In this document: positions 17,795 through 26,920 of the stretch, one piece after another
Layout of the letters: each line of letters opens with the position of its first letter
Numbering within the stretch: position 1 is the stretch's first letter
Assembly (NCBI RefSeq): GCF_002251795.1
Contig: NZ_NOXU01000030.1
Span: forward strand, 434,001 to 498,000
Length of the DNA: 64,000 bases
Direction of reading: 5' to 3'
DNA from: Niveispirillum lacus
GTDB taxonomy: Bacteria; Pseudomonadota; Alphaproteobacteria; Azospirillales; Azospirillaceae
The notes under the pieces: generated by a model
Told to the model about the DNA's origin: nothing
Database searches by the model: none
The model's input: the letters and a program-made list of their open reading frames with translations, nothing else
Position numbers and translations under genes: made by a program

Positions 17795-18577
17795 TTACTG
17801 GGCGGTCCAGCCACCATCCACGGTCAGGGCAGCACCCTTGATATTGGCAGCAGCCGGGGATGAGAGGAACACGGCCAGATCGCCCAGCTCCTCGGGTGTG
17901 GTGAACTGCTTGGACGGCTGCTTTTCCGACAGCAGCTTCACCTTCGCTTCGGTTTCGCTGATGCCTTCACGCGCCGCCAGGGCGTCGATCTGCTTCTGCA
18001 CCAGGGGCGTCAGTACCCAGCCGGGGCAGATGGCGTTGCAGGTGATGGCACTTTCGGCATTTTCCAGTGCCACCACCTTGGTCAGGCCGATCACGCCATG
18101 TTTGGCCGCGACATAGGCGGCTTTGTTGACGCTGGCCACCAACCCATGCACCGATGCGATATTGATGATCCGGCCCCAGCCTTTGGCCTGCATATGCGGC
18201 AGGGCCGCCTGGATGCCATGGAACACGGCCGACAGGTTGATGGCGATGATGCTGTCCCACCGTTCGGCCGGAAAATCGGTGACCGGGGCCGTGTGCTGGA
18301 TGCCGGCATTGTTGACCAGGATATCGACCGAGCCCAGCGTCGCCGCCGTTTCGTCCACCATGGCCTTGATCTGGTCGGGTTTGGTCATGTCGGCGGCGGA
18401 ATAATGGGCTTTAACCCCGAATTCCGCCGCAATGCTGCTGCGCACCGCTTCGATCTCTGCGGTATCGCCGAAACCGTTCAGCACGACATCGGCGCCGGCA
18501 GCGGCCAGCTTGCGTGCCACGCCCAGGCCGATGCCGCTGGTGGAGCCGGTGATAATGGCGACCTTACCCTTCAACAT
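17795..18577 (-). CDS. bdhA: 3-hydroxybutyrate dehydrogenase
   Basis: A 260-residue short-chain dehydrogenase that interconverts D-3-hydroxybutyrate and acetoacetate with NAD, a step in PHB breakdown. It has the NAD loop TGSTSGIGLGVA, NNAGIQH, the catalytic Ser in INIASVHG and Tyr-Lys in AAYVAAKHG. The C-terminal half carries LLSEKQPSKQFTTPEELG, very typical of bacterial BdhA. I start at ATG 18577, which gives the family's usual 260-residue length and follows AGGGAG; the frame continues upstream without support. It is followed by a patatin gene and preceded by a large AsmA gene, all on the same strand. Confidence 0.93.
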   Translation of the reverse strand: MLKGKVAIITGSTSGIGLGVARKLAAAGADVVLNGFGDTAEIEAVRSSIAAEFGVKAHYSAADMTKPDQIKAMVDETAATLGSVDILVNNAGIQHTAPVTDFPAERWDSIIAINLSAVFHGIQAALPHMQAKGWGRIINIASVHGLVASVNKAAYVAAKHGVIGLTKVVALENAESAITCNAICPGWVLTPLVQKQIDALAAREGISETEAKVKLLSEKQPSKQFTTPEELGDLAVFLSSPAAANIKGAALTVDGGWTAQ

Positions 18578-18646
18578 GATGGCACTCACTCCCTGGTGGC
18601 TCGAGATTCTGCTGTCTGGGACTTGAATACCCATTCGACTTGTAAA

Positions 18647-21600
18647 TCAAGGGGTCCGTTTCAGCCGGTCGAGGATTCCCTGCACTGTTCCTTCCGGCGG
18701 GGGCGGTTTGGTGGCGGGGGTGGTGGGCGGCGGCCTGGGTGGGGGTGGGGCCGCCTGCGTGGTCCTGGCTTTCTCGGCGGCAGCGGCTTGTTTGGCCAGC
18801 CTTTCGGTCTCCCGTCTGGCCAGCCAGGCATCGGCGGCTGCAAGGTCCAGGGTGCGGATGCCCGTCTTTTCGGGCCCGGCCAATGTCAGGCCGATGGCCG
18901 GCGCTTCCCTGGGGGCGGCCGGTTGCAGGGTCAAGCCCAGATCCAGGGTTCGTTCCTGCCAGGACCAGCGTCCGGCGCCGGTGAGGGTGCCGGCATCGCT
19001 CCGGCCGTCGATCCCGCTCAGGGCCGCAGCATGGTCGGCCAGGGTGAAGGACAGGGCCAGGGTCCGCAGCGCTGTCTCGCCATTGGCGCGCAAGGCCGTC
19101 CGTAGCTGGGTCGGCCCCTTTGGCCCGCCCTCGGCAAGACGTTTGCCGACCAGTGCCATGTCCAGGCCGCTGAGGCGACTGTCCCGCATCGCGGCCTTGC
19201 CTTCACCTGCCAGGGCCGATAGCAGGGCGCGCGGGCTGGGGCCGGCCCCTGTCCCGCTCAGGCTCAGATCGAACCGGCCGCCCTTCAGACCAAGGCTGGT
19301 ATTGACCCAGCCTGCCGGCAACGTGGCATCCGTGATGGTCAGGGCGATACTGCCTGACAGCGGCGGTGTCCCCGTTTCCTCATCCGTGGCCAGGGCGGAT
19401 TTTTCCGTCTGTTCCAGGGCACCGGTGAGAGTGGCATCGCCGCCCTGCCAGCGGGCGGTGGCGCCCTCCACCCGGATCAGACCCTTGCCGATGGTCAGTG
19501 GCAGGCTGGCATTCAGCAGCGTTTCACCGCCCAGGGTCAGTTGCGGTACCGACAGGTCCAGCCGGCCGTTCAGTCTGCGGGTCCAGCCCAGATCCCATGG
19601 CCTGTCCCGGTGGGTCAGCACCGGCAACAGCCGGTCGGCATCCAGTACCGACAGCGATAAGCTGCCGTCCAGCCGGGCTGCCTCGTCGGCAGCCCCGCTG
19701 GGTGTCCAGATCAGCCTGCCGGTGGCATTGTGGCCTGCAAACTGGCCCTGGATCGTGTCCAGTGTCAGGGTGCCGCTGGCCGGGCCCGTAATGCTGCCAT
19801 ACAGGTCCAGCGGCCCCAGCCCACCGTCAATCTGCCAATCGGGCAGCAAAAGCCGCAGCAGATTGCCGGTATCGGGCAGGGTGCTGCGCAGCTTCACATC
19901 CAGTTGTGCATCGCCCTTGGCCGTGGGATTGCCGATGCTGCCGCCCATCTGGGTGTTGCCGCCCAGCGCGTCGACACGGATATCGGCAGCCAGCCGCGCG
20001 GCATCCCCGACCAGCCGGGCTTCCACCGACACCGGCCCCAACCGTTCGGCCAGCACCGGGTCCGGCCGACCCAGCGCCCGCAGCAATGGCGCCAGCGACG
20101 GTCCCGACCCGGTCAGCGTCAGATGGGAGCTTTCGCCTTCCGTGCCGGAGAGATGGCCGCTGGCCTTGATGTTGATACCGGCGATGGCGGTGGCGGCGAC
20201 ATTGCGCAGGGTCAGCGCCTGACCGGTCCAGTCGGCATCGAGCAGCAGCCCGTCGATGGGCAGGCCTTGCACCACCAGTTGCTGCGCCTTGCCCTCCAGC
20301 GTCAGGTCCAGCCCATCCAGCATGGGTTTCACAATGGGCCATAATGGCGGGGCGTCGGGGTTGCGATAGGCATCCAGGTCCAGCCGGTCCAGATCGATCC
20401 GCAGGCCGATGCCGGCCCGGTCGCGCCGTGACAGGGTGACCGCACCACTGAAACGGGTCGTATCCACTGTTCCTGTCGCATCAGTCAGGGCAAAGTCCAA
20501 CGGCTTTCCCGACAGTTTCCCGGCCAATCGGGCTTGGCGTAACCGTTCCAGCGGGACGGTATCCACCGCCACCCCGGTCCAGGCCAGCAGGTCGCGCAGA
20601 CTGTCGGATTTCAGATCGATATCAGCGGCCAGAACCGGCTGATCCCCGCTGAAATCGGCGGCCCCCTTCAGGGACAGGATGCTGACACCCGGCAGGGTGG
20701 CGGACAGGTCGGCCTCGCCCAGTACGCCGCCGCCCAGACGCCCGACCAGCCGCAGGTCCCGCAGGATCTCCCCGCGCCAGCGCCCCTGGTCGGCCAGCAG
20801 GTCCAGGCTCAGGTCGGCCTGCATCAGGGCTGGTTTTAGCCCCGGCAGACCGCCTCCCAGACCCTCCAGGTCCAGGGCGGTGAAGGCCAGGACCACCGAC
20901 CCGACGGTATCCTTCTGCCGCGGCAGGTCGACACTGCCTGTGGCCCGGCTGTCCCCCCATTGCAACTCAATCCCGTCCATGCCGATGCTCTGCCGTGTCA
21001 CGGACAGGCGACCGCGCAACGACAGGGCCGGTGCGGTACCCGCGGTACCCCCCTCCGGCAGATCAAGGCCTGCCAGATGCTGGGCCAGACGCAGCACCGG
21101 GGTCGCATCCGGGCTTTGCAGGGCAAGATCGCCTTCCAGCCTTGCCGGCCCGTCGGGCGGCGGCACGGTCCCGGTGAAACGCAGTTCCGCCTTGGCGTCG
21201 CTAAGCGACAGGACCGCCCGCACTGGGACGGCACCATTGGCCGACCGGCGCGCCGCGTTCAGGGTCAGGCGGGCTGGCCGTCCATCCAGGGCGCCGCTGG
21301 CCGTCACCTCGAACGGTCCCGTGGCGCCGCCGGCCGTCATTTCGCCCGACAAGCCTGACAATCGTATGATTGCACCGCCCGCGCGTTCCAGCGCCAGGGA
21401 GCCACTGCGCAGGGTGACACCTTCCACCTGTACCGATCCGCCCAGGGCGGAGGGGGCCAGGGGCCAGCGGGCCGGGCTGTCCGCCGGCAGGATGGCGCGC
21501 ATCTCGGCCATGTCCAGGGTCAGCCGTTCAATGGTCACCTTTCCCTGCATCAGGGACCAGGGCCGGACCCGCATGGCAACCCGGCCGATCCTGGCCAGCG

Positions 21601-21826
21601 GTTCCCCCTGGTCCAGCAGTCGGACATGATCGGCCGTCAGGGTGGGGCTGGGCAGCAGGGACAGGTTCAGATCGCCATCGATGACCACCTGCCGCCCTGT
21701 CAGCCCGGCCAGACCTTCGGCCACACGCGACCGGAACTCGTTCCAGGGCACCAGGGCCGGCCCGACCAGGACCACCAGGATCAGCAGGGCCAGCGTCAGC
21801 CCCAGGGTCACCGCGATCCGCTTCAC
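18647..21826 (-). CDS. AsmA family protein
   Basis: A 1059-residue AsmA-type envelope protein. A single N-terminal membrane anchor (about residues 5-27) is followed by the conserved WNEFRSRVAEGLAGLTGRQVVIDGDLNLSLLPSPTL and a very long repetitive beta-strand region. The C-terminal AsmA-like part contains ALAGEGKAAMRDSRLSGLDM. The tail is Pro-rich (about 1010-1050). AsmA-like proteins are thought to form periplasm-spanning lipid-transfer bridges, so it may help move glycerophospholipids or other lipids to the outer membrane (inference). It diverges from the DUF4169 gene and precedes bdhA by 69 bp. Confidence 0.88.
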   Translation of the reverse strand: MKRIAVTLGLTLALLILVVLVGPALVPWNEFRSRVAEGLAGLTGRQVVIDGDLNLSLLPSPTLTADHVRLLDQGEPLARIGRVAMRVRPWSLMQGKVTIERLTLDMAEMRAILPADSPARWPLAPSALGGSVQVEGVTLRSGSLALERAGGAIIRLSGLSGEMTAGGATGPFEVTASGALDGRPARLTLNAARRSANGAVPVRAVLSLSDAKAELRFTGTVPPPDGPARLEGDLALQSPDATPVLRLAQHLAGLDLPEGGTAGTAPALSLRGRLSVTRQSIGMDGIELQWGDSRATGSVDLPRQKDTVGSVVLAFTALDLEGLGGGLPGLKPALMQADLSLDLLADQGRWRGEILRDLRLVGRLGGGVLGEADLSATLPGVSILSLKGAADFSGDQPVLAADIDLKSDSLRDLLAWTGVAVDTVPLERLRQARLAGKLSGKPLDFALTDATGTVDTTRFSGAVTLSRRDRAGIGLRIDLDRLDLDAYRNPDAPPLWPIVKPMLDGLDLTLEGKAQQLVVQGLPIDGLLLDADWTGQALTLRNVAATAIAGINIKASGHLSGTEGESSHLTLTGSGPSLAPLLRALGRPDPVLAERLGPVSVEARLVGDAARLAADIRVDALGGNTQMGGSIGNPTAKGDAQLDVKLRSTLPDTGNLLRLLLPDWQIDGGLGPLDLYGSITGPASGTLTLDTIQGQFAGHNATGRLIWTPSGAADEAARLDGSLSLSVLDADRLLPVLTHRDRPWDLGWTRRLNGRLDLSVPQLTLGGETLLNASLPLTIGKGLIRVEGATARWQGGDATLTGALEQTEKSALATDEETGTPPLSGSIALTITDATLPAGWVNTSLGLKGGRFDLSLSGTGAGPSPRALLSALAGEGKAAMRDSRLSGLDMALVGKRLAEGGPKGPTQLRTALRANGETALRTLALSFTLADHAAALSGIDGRSDAGTLTGAGRWSWQERTLDLGLTLQPAAPREAPAIGLTLAGPEKTGIRTLDLAAADAWLARRETERLAKQAAAAEKARTTQAAPPPPRPPPTTPATKPPPPEGTVQGILDRLKRTP

Positions 21827-21906
21827 GCCTTGCCCATCCCTCTTGCCTTTGCTCTGCTACCCGGTCTTAACCTATAGAACCGGTGCGCCGCAGCATAGGG
21901 AATGAA

Positions 21907-22080
21907 ATGGGCGAAATCGTGAATCTGAACCGTGCGCGCAAGGCCAAGGCAAAAGCCGCGCAGGAGACGCAGGCCGCAGAAAACCGTGTGCGTTTCGGCC
22001 TGACCAAGGAAGAAAAGCGCAAACGCGCGGCGCAGGACGCTGCGGCGAAGAAGCATCTGGATGGGCATAAGCTGGACTGA
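21907..22080 (+). CDS. DUF4169 family small protein
   Basis: A 57-residue, highly charged helical protein. It begins MGEIVNLNRARKAKAKAAQ, contains NRVRFGLTKEEKRKR and ends DGHKLD. This matches the DUF4169 family, small alphaproteobacterial proteins of unknown function. I chose ATG 21907 because it gives the family's conserved N-terminus and AGGGA lies just upstream; the frame extends eight codons earlier. It diverges from the AsmA gene. Confidence 0.85.
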   Translation: MGEIVNLNRARKAKAKAAQETQAAENRVRFGLTKEEKRKRAAQDAAAKKHLDGHKLD

Positions 22081-22292
22081 CCGGCCCTCCCATCTGGAAT
22101 CCGGTTCGGATCATGCCGGCCCGCCGGCCTGCCGGACACAAAAGTGCTTTGTCATTCCCGACTTGCGCCGCCCGGTCAGGGCCGCCCCGACCTTCGGTGC
22201 GATTGCGCCCTTGGCGCGGCGCGCGTAATTTCCGACCGCCAGGCCCGGCAAACCCCGCTGAAGGGGACGGGCATTGACGAAAGGAAATTCAC

Positions 22293-23744
22293 ATGACCGA
22301 ACCTACCCCCATTACCATCGCGCGCGGCGACGGCATCGGCCCGGAAATCATGGACGCCACCCTGGAGGTGCTCCAGGCCTCGGGCGCCAATCTGGCCTTT
22401 GAAGAGATCCAGATCGGCGAAAGCGTCTATAAGCGCGGCATCATGAATGGCATGGAGCCCAGCGCCTGGGACAGCCTGCGCCGCACCAAGGTCTTCTTGA
22501 AGGCGCCGATCACCACGCCGCAGGGGGGCGGGTATAAGTCGTTGAACGTCACGATCCGGGGCGCGTTGGGCCTCTATGCCAATATTCGTCCCTGCGTTTC
22601 TTATCACCCCTACGTCTCGACCAAGCACCCGACCATGGATGTGGTCATCGTGCGCGAGAATGAAGAAGACCTGTATGCCGGTATCGAATACCGCCAGACA
22701 CAGGAAGTGACCCAGGCAGTTAAGCTGATCACCCGTCCGGGGTCGGAAAAGATTATCCGCTATGCCTTTGAATATGCCCGCGCGAACCATCGCCGCAAGG
22801 TGACGGCTTTCGTGAAGGACAATATCATGAAGATCAGCGATGGCCTGTTCCATCGCGTCTTTGATGAAATTGCCGCCGAATATCCGGATATCGAACATGA
22901 AAGCATGATCGTCGATATCGGTGCCGCCCGTCTGGCCGACACGCCAGAGCAGTTTGACGTTATCGTGACGTTGAACCTTTATGGCGACATCATCTCCGAT
23001 ATTGCAGCCCAGATCACGGGTTCGGTCGGTCTGGCCGGGTCGTCGAACATCGGCGACCAGTGTGCCATGTTCGAGGCGATCCATGGTTCCGCCCCGACCA
23101 TCGCCGGTAAGAACATCGCCAACCCGTCGGGCTTGATCCTGGCCTCGGTGATGATGCTGGTCCATATCGGTCAGGCCGAAGCGGCAGAGAAGATCCACAA
23201 TGCCTGGCTGCGCATGATCGAGGATGGCATCCACACCGTTGATATCTTCAAGCGCGGTGTGTCCAAGGCCCGCGTCGGCACCCGTGACTTTGCCCAGAAC
23301 CTGATCGACCGGCTGGGCGAACGCCCCAACCAGTTGATCCCCGCCTCCTATCAGGTGGGCGAGAAGTCGAGCTTTGCCGGTATTGCTCTGAAAGATTATG
23401 CGCGTCAGGAAAAGAAACTGATCGGCGTCGACGTGTTTCTGGACCATAAGGGCGGCAATGGCGACGATATGGCCGCCCGCGTCGCTGGGTTGATCGGTGA
23501 CGACCTGAAACTGTCGATGATCTCTAACCGTGGTCAAAAGGTCTGGCCCGACGGCGCGCCGGAAACCTTCTGCACCGATCATTGGCGCCTGCGCCTGCTG
23601 GGCGATGGTAAGGCGGCGGTCTTGCCGGCCACCATCGTGGCCTTGCTGGGCCGTTTTGCCGATGCCGGTCTGGACGTGGTGCAGACCGCCAGCCTGTATA
23701 GTTTTGACGGGGCTAACGGGTTCTCCGCAGCAGCCGGACAATAG
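22293..23744 (+). CDS. icd: NADP-dependent isocitrate dehydrogenase, long form
   Basis: A 483-residue isocitrate dehydrogenase of the Rickettsia/Thermus-like long type. It oxidatively decarboxylates isocitrate to 2-oxoglutarate in the TCA cycle. It shows ARGDGIGPEIMD, the substrate site with ANIRPCVSYHP and VIVRENEEDLYAGIEYR, the metal-binding NLYGDIISDIAAQITG and FEAIHGSAPTIAGKNIANP. About 140 further C-terminal residues form the extension of this class. A good Shine-Dalgarno (AAAGGAAA) precedes the ATG. NADP rather than NAD preference is inferred from the class. Confidence 0.92.
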   Translation: MTEPTPITIARGDGIGPEIMDATLEVLQASGANLAFEEIQIGESVYKRGIMNGMEPSAWDSLRRTKVFLKAPITTPQGGGYKSLNVTIRGALGLYANIRPCVSYHPYVSTKHPTMDVVIVRENEEDLYAGIEYRQTQEVTQAVKLITRPGSEKIIRYAFEYARANHRRKVTAFVKDNIMKISDGLFHRVFDEIAAEYPDIEHESMIVDIGAARLADTPEQFDVIVTLNLYGDIISDIAAQITGSVGLAGSSNIGDQCAMFEAIHGSAPTIAGKNIANPSGLILASVMMLVHIGQAEAAEKIHNAWLRMIEDGIHTVDIFKRGVSKARVGTRDFAQNLIDRLGERPNQLIPASYQVGEKSSFAGIALKDYARQEKKLIGVDVFLDHKGGNGDDMAARVAGLIGDDLKLSMISNRGQKVWPDGAPETFCTDHWRLRLLGDGKAAVLPATIVALLGRFADAGLDVVQTASLYSFDGANGFSAAAGQ

Positions 23745-23758
23745 CCGTTCGGTCGGGT

Positions 23759-23863
23759 GACTCAGCCGGAAGGGGGAGGGGATAACATGTCCTCTCCCCC
23801 CTTTGGATAGGTAACGCAGTTACCCACAGGAATCCGTGAGGCGCCCCCTACACAAGTCGAGTC
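23759..23863 (+). promoter_or_regulatory. Three GANTC sites upstream of gcrA
   Basis: GACTC at 23759, GAATC at 23830 and GAGTC at 23859 match the CcrM methylation motif GANTC. In Caulobacter such sites in promoter regions mediate GcrA/CcrM-dependent, methylation-sensitive transcription. Their grouping here ahead of gcrA suggests cell-cycle control (inference). Confidence 0.5.
23769..23805 (+). terminator. Terminator after icd
   Basis: A purine-rich arm AGGGGGAGGGG pairs, with one bulge, with CCTCTCCCCCCT across a 9-nt loop, then TTTGG follows. It fits an intrinsic terminator about 26 bp past the icd stop. Confidence 0.65.
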
Positions 23864-24011
23864 AAATTTGGTAGGTTGAAATCCAACAGGCCACCATATT
23901 TAGTGGCTTGGGAACGGAAGGACAGCGATCCGCGGGGTTGGGGACGGCCTTGGGCACGGTGAACTGTTTGATCCAGCGCGGTAATTGCCATACCATTAAG
24001 GGGATCTGTAC

Positions 24012-24386
24012 GTGGAAGCGACGGAAAGCACCTGGAGCGAAGAGCGCGTTGAAAAGCTGCGCCAGCTTTGGGGTCAAGGCATGAGTGCCAGCGAGATCGC
24101 CGAGCTGCTGGGCAACGTGACCCGTAATGCTGTGATCGGTAAGGCCCATCGTCTGGGCCTGTCAGGTCGGCCGTCGCCCATCAAGAAAAAGCCAACCAAG
24201 GGCGCGACGATCCTCTCCTTGACGGAGCGGATGTGCAAATGGCCGGTTGGTGATCCGAAGTCCCCGGACTTTCACTTCTGTGGCAAGCCGTCGCTGAATG
24301 GTCTGCCCTATTGCGCTGAACATGCGGCCATCGCCTATCAGCCCGCCCGCAAGCGTGACGATGACCGGAAGCTGGGCGTGGCCTGA
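24012..24386 (+). CDS. gcrA: GcrA cell cycle regulator
   Basis: A 124-residue GcrA protein, the alphaproteobacterial regulator that binds sigma70-RNA polymerase and methylated GANTC promoters to drive cell-cycle genes. The N-terminal helix-turn-helix region contains WSEERVEKLRQLWGQGMSAS and GNVTRNAVIGKAHRLGLSGR. The C-terminal domain has CKWPVGDPKSPDFHFCG and GLPYCAEHAAIAYQP, including conserved Cys/His. It is shorter than Caulobacter GcrA (about 170 residues) because the linker is reduced. The start is GTG 24012 with AAGGGGA 8 bases upstream. Confidence 0.94.
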   Translation: MEATESTWSEERVEKLRQLWGQGMSASEIAELLGNVTRNAVIGKAHRLGLSGRPSPIKKKPTKGATILSLTERMCKWPVGDPKSPDFHFCGKPSLNGLPYCAEHAAIAYQPARKRDDDRKLGVA

Positions 24387-24407
24387 GCCGGCGCTTCAAT
24401 CCCGCTG

Positions 24408-24443
24408 AAAAGCCCCGGTACCGGATGGTGCCGGGGCTTTTTT
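24408..24443 (+). terminator. gcrA terminator
   Basis: A stem AAAAGCCCCGGTACC / GGTGCCGGGGCTTTT with a 4-nt loop ends in a T run, about 20 bp after the gcrA stop. It is a strong intrinsic terminator. Confidence 0.9.
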
Positions 24444-24602
24444 GCGATGGCACCGCTGCATGCAAATGGCAGTCTTTGCAGTGCAAACGGATAGTTTCCG
24501 TTTTGTCCACTCGGTGGACCCTTTTTGTTAAAAGTCAATTAGCAATTGCGGCCCACGCTTTCACTCAGGCGAAAAATCGCCGGGGTAAAAACGGAGCGTG
24601 TC

Positions 24603-26570
24603 ATGTCTGTGCGCCTTTCCGATATTCCCGTGATGGGCAAACTCAACTTGGCCTTTGCTGTTCTCGTCACGGTCGTGGTGGTCTCTGGCTTGGGGATCAC
24701 GAGCTTTCTTAACCGTACCCATGGGGCGGTCGATCTGAATGCTCAAAGCCATCAGGTCCTTGACCGGGTTTCGGTTCTGCGGATCGCTGTCCAGCAGCAG
24801 GAAAGCAGCCTGCGCGGTTTTTTGGTGACCGGTGACCCCGGCTTTCTGGATGCGATGGCCCCCGCACGGGTCAGTTTTGACCGGGCGATGACAGAGGCCA
24901 TTGCCCTCACCGCCGATCAACCCAGCACCCAGGCGCTGCTGCGCACTGTGGGCACGGTCGCTGCCGAGTGGCGCAGCCAGGTGGCTGACCGCGAAATCGC
25001 CCTTGCCCAACAACCGGGTGGGCTTCAGGCCGCGCGCGAGATGGTGGCACAGCATGTCAGTGCCCCGATCATGGAAAAGCTGCGCAAAGCGCTGGAGGCG
25101 GCCGAGACCGATGAACGTGCCCAGTTGCAGGAGCGGTCCCTGATTGCCGACGAAGGCTGGAGCGGGATGTTCGCGATGCTCTGGTCGGTCAATGCAGCTT
25201 TGACCGTGGTGGCGGTGATCTGTGCCTTTGTCCTGGCCCGTACAATCCTGATTACGCTGAACCGGGTATCCACCGCCATTGCCACCCTGTCGGAAGGCAA
25301 GGTGACGCAAGCATTGTCCTGGACACGCCGGGATGAGATTGGCCGTTTGGCCACGGCTTTCGACCGGTTGCGTGCCACGGTCACCCAGGCCTTCGCTCAG
25401 GCGCAGATGATCGCGGATGCGCCACTGGGGGTGATGACCTGCGATCCGAATGACGATTTCCGCATCACTTACATGAACAAGCGCAGCGAGGAAGTGCTGA
25501 AGACCGTGGAACATCTGCTGCCCTGCAAGGTCGACGAGATGCTGGGCAAGTCCATCGACATCCTGCACAAACATCCCGAACATCAGCGCCGTCTCTTGTC
25601 CAACCCCGCCAATCTTCCCCATCGCACCAAGATCAAGCTGGGGGGAGAGGTGATGGATCTGCGCGTCACCGCCATCCGCGATAGTGAAGACCGCTATGTC
25701 GGGCCGATGCTTACCTGGTCACTGGTCACCCGTCAGGTCAACCTGACCAATGATTTCGAAACCAATGTGAAGGGAGTTGTTGATCTGGTCACCCAGGCGG
25801 CGGAAGAAATGGCGCGGGCCGCCGATGCCCTGTCCGCAACGGCCAGCAATGCCAGCGGCCGGTCCACGGCGGTGGCGGCCGCAGCCGAGGAGGCCAGCGC
25901 CAATGTTGCCGCCGTGGCCAGCGCGACCGAGCAACTGGCGGCGTCCATCCAGGAAATTGGTCGCCAGGCGGAAGCCTCGAACACCCGGACCAGTCAGGCC
26001 GTCGACGAAGCCACACAGGCCGACCATTTGATGCGTCAACTGGCTGAAAGTGCGCAGGAAGTGGGCGAGGTGGTGGAACTGATCACGGCCATTGCCAGTC
26101 AGACCAACCTCCTGGCGCTCAATGCCACGATTGAGGCCGCGCGGGCCGGGGAGGCCGGCAAGGGTTTTGCCGTGGTCGCTGGCGAGGTGAAGGGTCTGGC
26201 CAGCCAGACGGCTCGGGCAACGGACCGGATCCGCATGAAGGTCGAGGAGATTCAGGCGGCGTCCGGTCGGGCGGGTAATGCGCTGCGCGGCATGACGGAT
26301 CTGATCCGCGATCTGCATACGACGGCTGCTGCCATTTCTGCTGCCGTCGAACAGCAGCAGGCCGCCACCAGCGAAATCGCCAGCAACATCGCTCAGGCTG
26401 CCCAGGGCACGCGCGATGTCACCGAAAATATCGGCGGTGTGGAACATGCCACCGGTGAGACAGGGGCGGCGGCCGCACAGGTGCGCGGCTCGGCCGCCGA
26501 ACTCAGCAAAGGGGCCGGCAACCTGTCGGTGCAGGTCGAACGGTTCCTGGTGGAGGCACGGGCTGCCTGA
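24603..26570 (+). CDS. Methyl-accepting chemotaxis protein with PAS domain
   Basis: A 655-residue transmembrane chemoreceptor. TM1 spans about residues 14-35, and a four-helix-bundle periplasmic sensor of the CHASE3 kind ([15 protein letters not shown]) runs to about 190. TM2 is at about 190-215, HAMP at about 217-262, a PAS-like domain at about 265-375 ([24 protein letters not shown]), and the methyl-accepting domain at about 400-640. The CheW/CheA tip is [21 protein letters not shown] start at ATG 24603 (CGGAG upstream), which gives a short cytosolic N-terminus. A PAS placed between HAMP and the signalling domain suggests integration of a cytosolic cue with the periplasmic one. No che genes lie nearby. 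Confidence 0.9.
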   Translation: MSVRLSDIPVMGKLNLAFAVLVTVVVVSGLGITSFLNRTHGAVDLNAQSHQVLDRVSVLRIAVQQQESSLRGFLVTGDPGFLDAMAPARVSFDRAMTEAIALTADQPSTQALLRTVGTVAAEWRSQVADREIALAQQPGGLQAAREMVAQHVSAPIMEKLRKALEAAETDERAQLQERSLIADEGWSGMFAMLWSVNAALTVVAVICAFVLARTILITLNRVSTAIATLSEGKVTQALSWTRRDEIGRLATAFDRLRATVTQAFAQAQMIADAPLGVMTCDPNDDFRITYMNKRSEEVLKTVEHLLPCKVDEMLGKSIDILHKHPEHQRRLLSNPANLPHRTKIKLGGEVMDLRVTAIRDSEDRYVGPMLTWSLVTRQVNLTNDFETNVKGVVDLVTQAAEEMARAADALSATASNASGRSTAVAAAAEEASANVAAVASATEQLAASIQEIGRQAEASNTRTSQAVDEATQADHLMRQLAESAQEVGEVVELITAIASQTNLLALNATIEAARAGEAGKGFAVVAGEVKGLASQTARATDRIRMKVEEIQAASGRAGNALRGMTDLIRDLHTTAAAISAAVEQQQAATSEIASNIAQAAQGTRDVTENIGGVEHATGETGAAAAQVRGSAAELSKGAGNLSVQVERFLVEARAA

Positions 26571-26602
26571 TCGGATACACGCTCCCGTTCAGGTTTACAC
26601 TG

Positions 26603-26635
26603 GGCCGGACGCGGGTGACCGTCCGGCCATTTTTT
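26603..26635 (+). terminator. Terminator after the chemoreceptor gene
   Basis: Perfect 8-bp arms GGCCGGAC / GTCCGGCC with a 10-nt loop are followed by ATTTTTT. This intrinsic terminator isolates the small SOS-type gene downstream. Confidence 0.9.
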
Positions 26636-26647
26636 GGTGTTATGCGT

Positions 26648-26662
26648 GAACGGAATGGGAAC
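26648..26662 (-). promoter_or_regulatory. LexA (SOS) box 1
   Basis: GAAC-GGAATGG-GAAC, which on the minus strand reads GTTC-N7-GTTC, the established alphaproteobacterial LexA-binding motif. It is the most distal of three boxes ahead of the 32-residue ORF. Confidence 0.6.
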
Positions 26663-26677
26663 GGCAGAGAGGAATGC

Positions 26678-26692
26678 GAACAAAGACGGAAC
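26678..26692 (-). promoter_or_regulatory. LexA (SOS) box 2
   Basis: GAAC-AAAGACG-GAAC reads GTTC-N7-GTTC on the minus strand, 30 bp downstream of box 1. It is a second match to the alphaproteobacterial LexA motif. Confidence 0.65.
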
Positions 26693-26704
26693 AAAGCCCT
26701 TGAT

Positions 26705-26719
26705 GTTCATTTTTTGTTC
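26705..26719 (+). promoter_or_regulatory. LexA (SOS) box 3
   Basis: GTTC-ATTTTTT-GTTC on the plus strand, 37 bp before the ATG of the small ORF. It falls between a possible -35 (TTGATG, 26699) and a weak -10 (CATTGT, 26722), where LexA would block RNA polymerase. Confidence 0.7.
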
Positions 26720-26755
26720 TGACATTGTGGCCTCACGAGAACAATGGAGGCTGAC

Positions 26756-26854
26756 ATGAACCGCGCTGCTTACGTTCGTGATTTCCTGGCCATCACCGGC
26801 TTCTTTGGCACCATGTACGCATGGTTCGTCGTCGGCGCCGCGCTGGGCGTCTGA
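26756..26854 (+). CDS. 32-residue membrane microprotein, probably SOS-controlled
   Basis: A 33-codon frame starting ATG with a strong Shine-Dalgarno (TGGAGG, 6 bases upstream). The product has a short charged N-terminus (MNRAAYVRDF) and one hydrophobic helix (about residues 10-32, ending VVGAALGV), so it should sit in the inner membrane. Three LexA-type boxes lie within 110 bp upstream. Caulobacter SidA is a known SOS-induced 29-residue inner-membrane division inhibitor. Size, topology and control match that idea, but I cannot show sequence homology. It lies between terminator-bounded units and faces a uracil-DNA glycosylase gene. Confidence 0.65.
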   Translation: MNRAAYVRDFLAITGFFGTMYAWFVVGAALGV

Positions 26855-26920
26855 CCTGGCGTCCGGTGACAGGCACCCCATTGCCTCACGGATGGGGGGT
26901 TCCGGGTTGGACGGTCGCCG

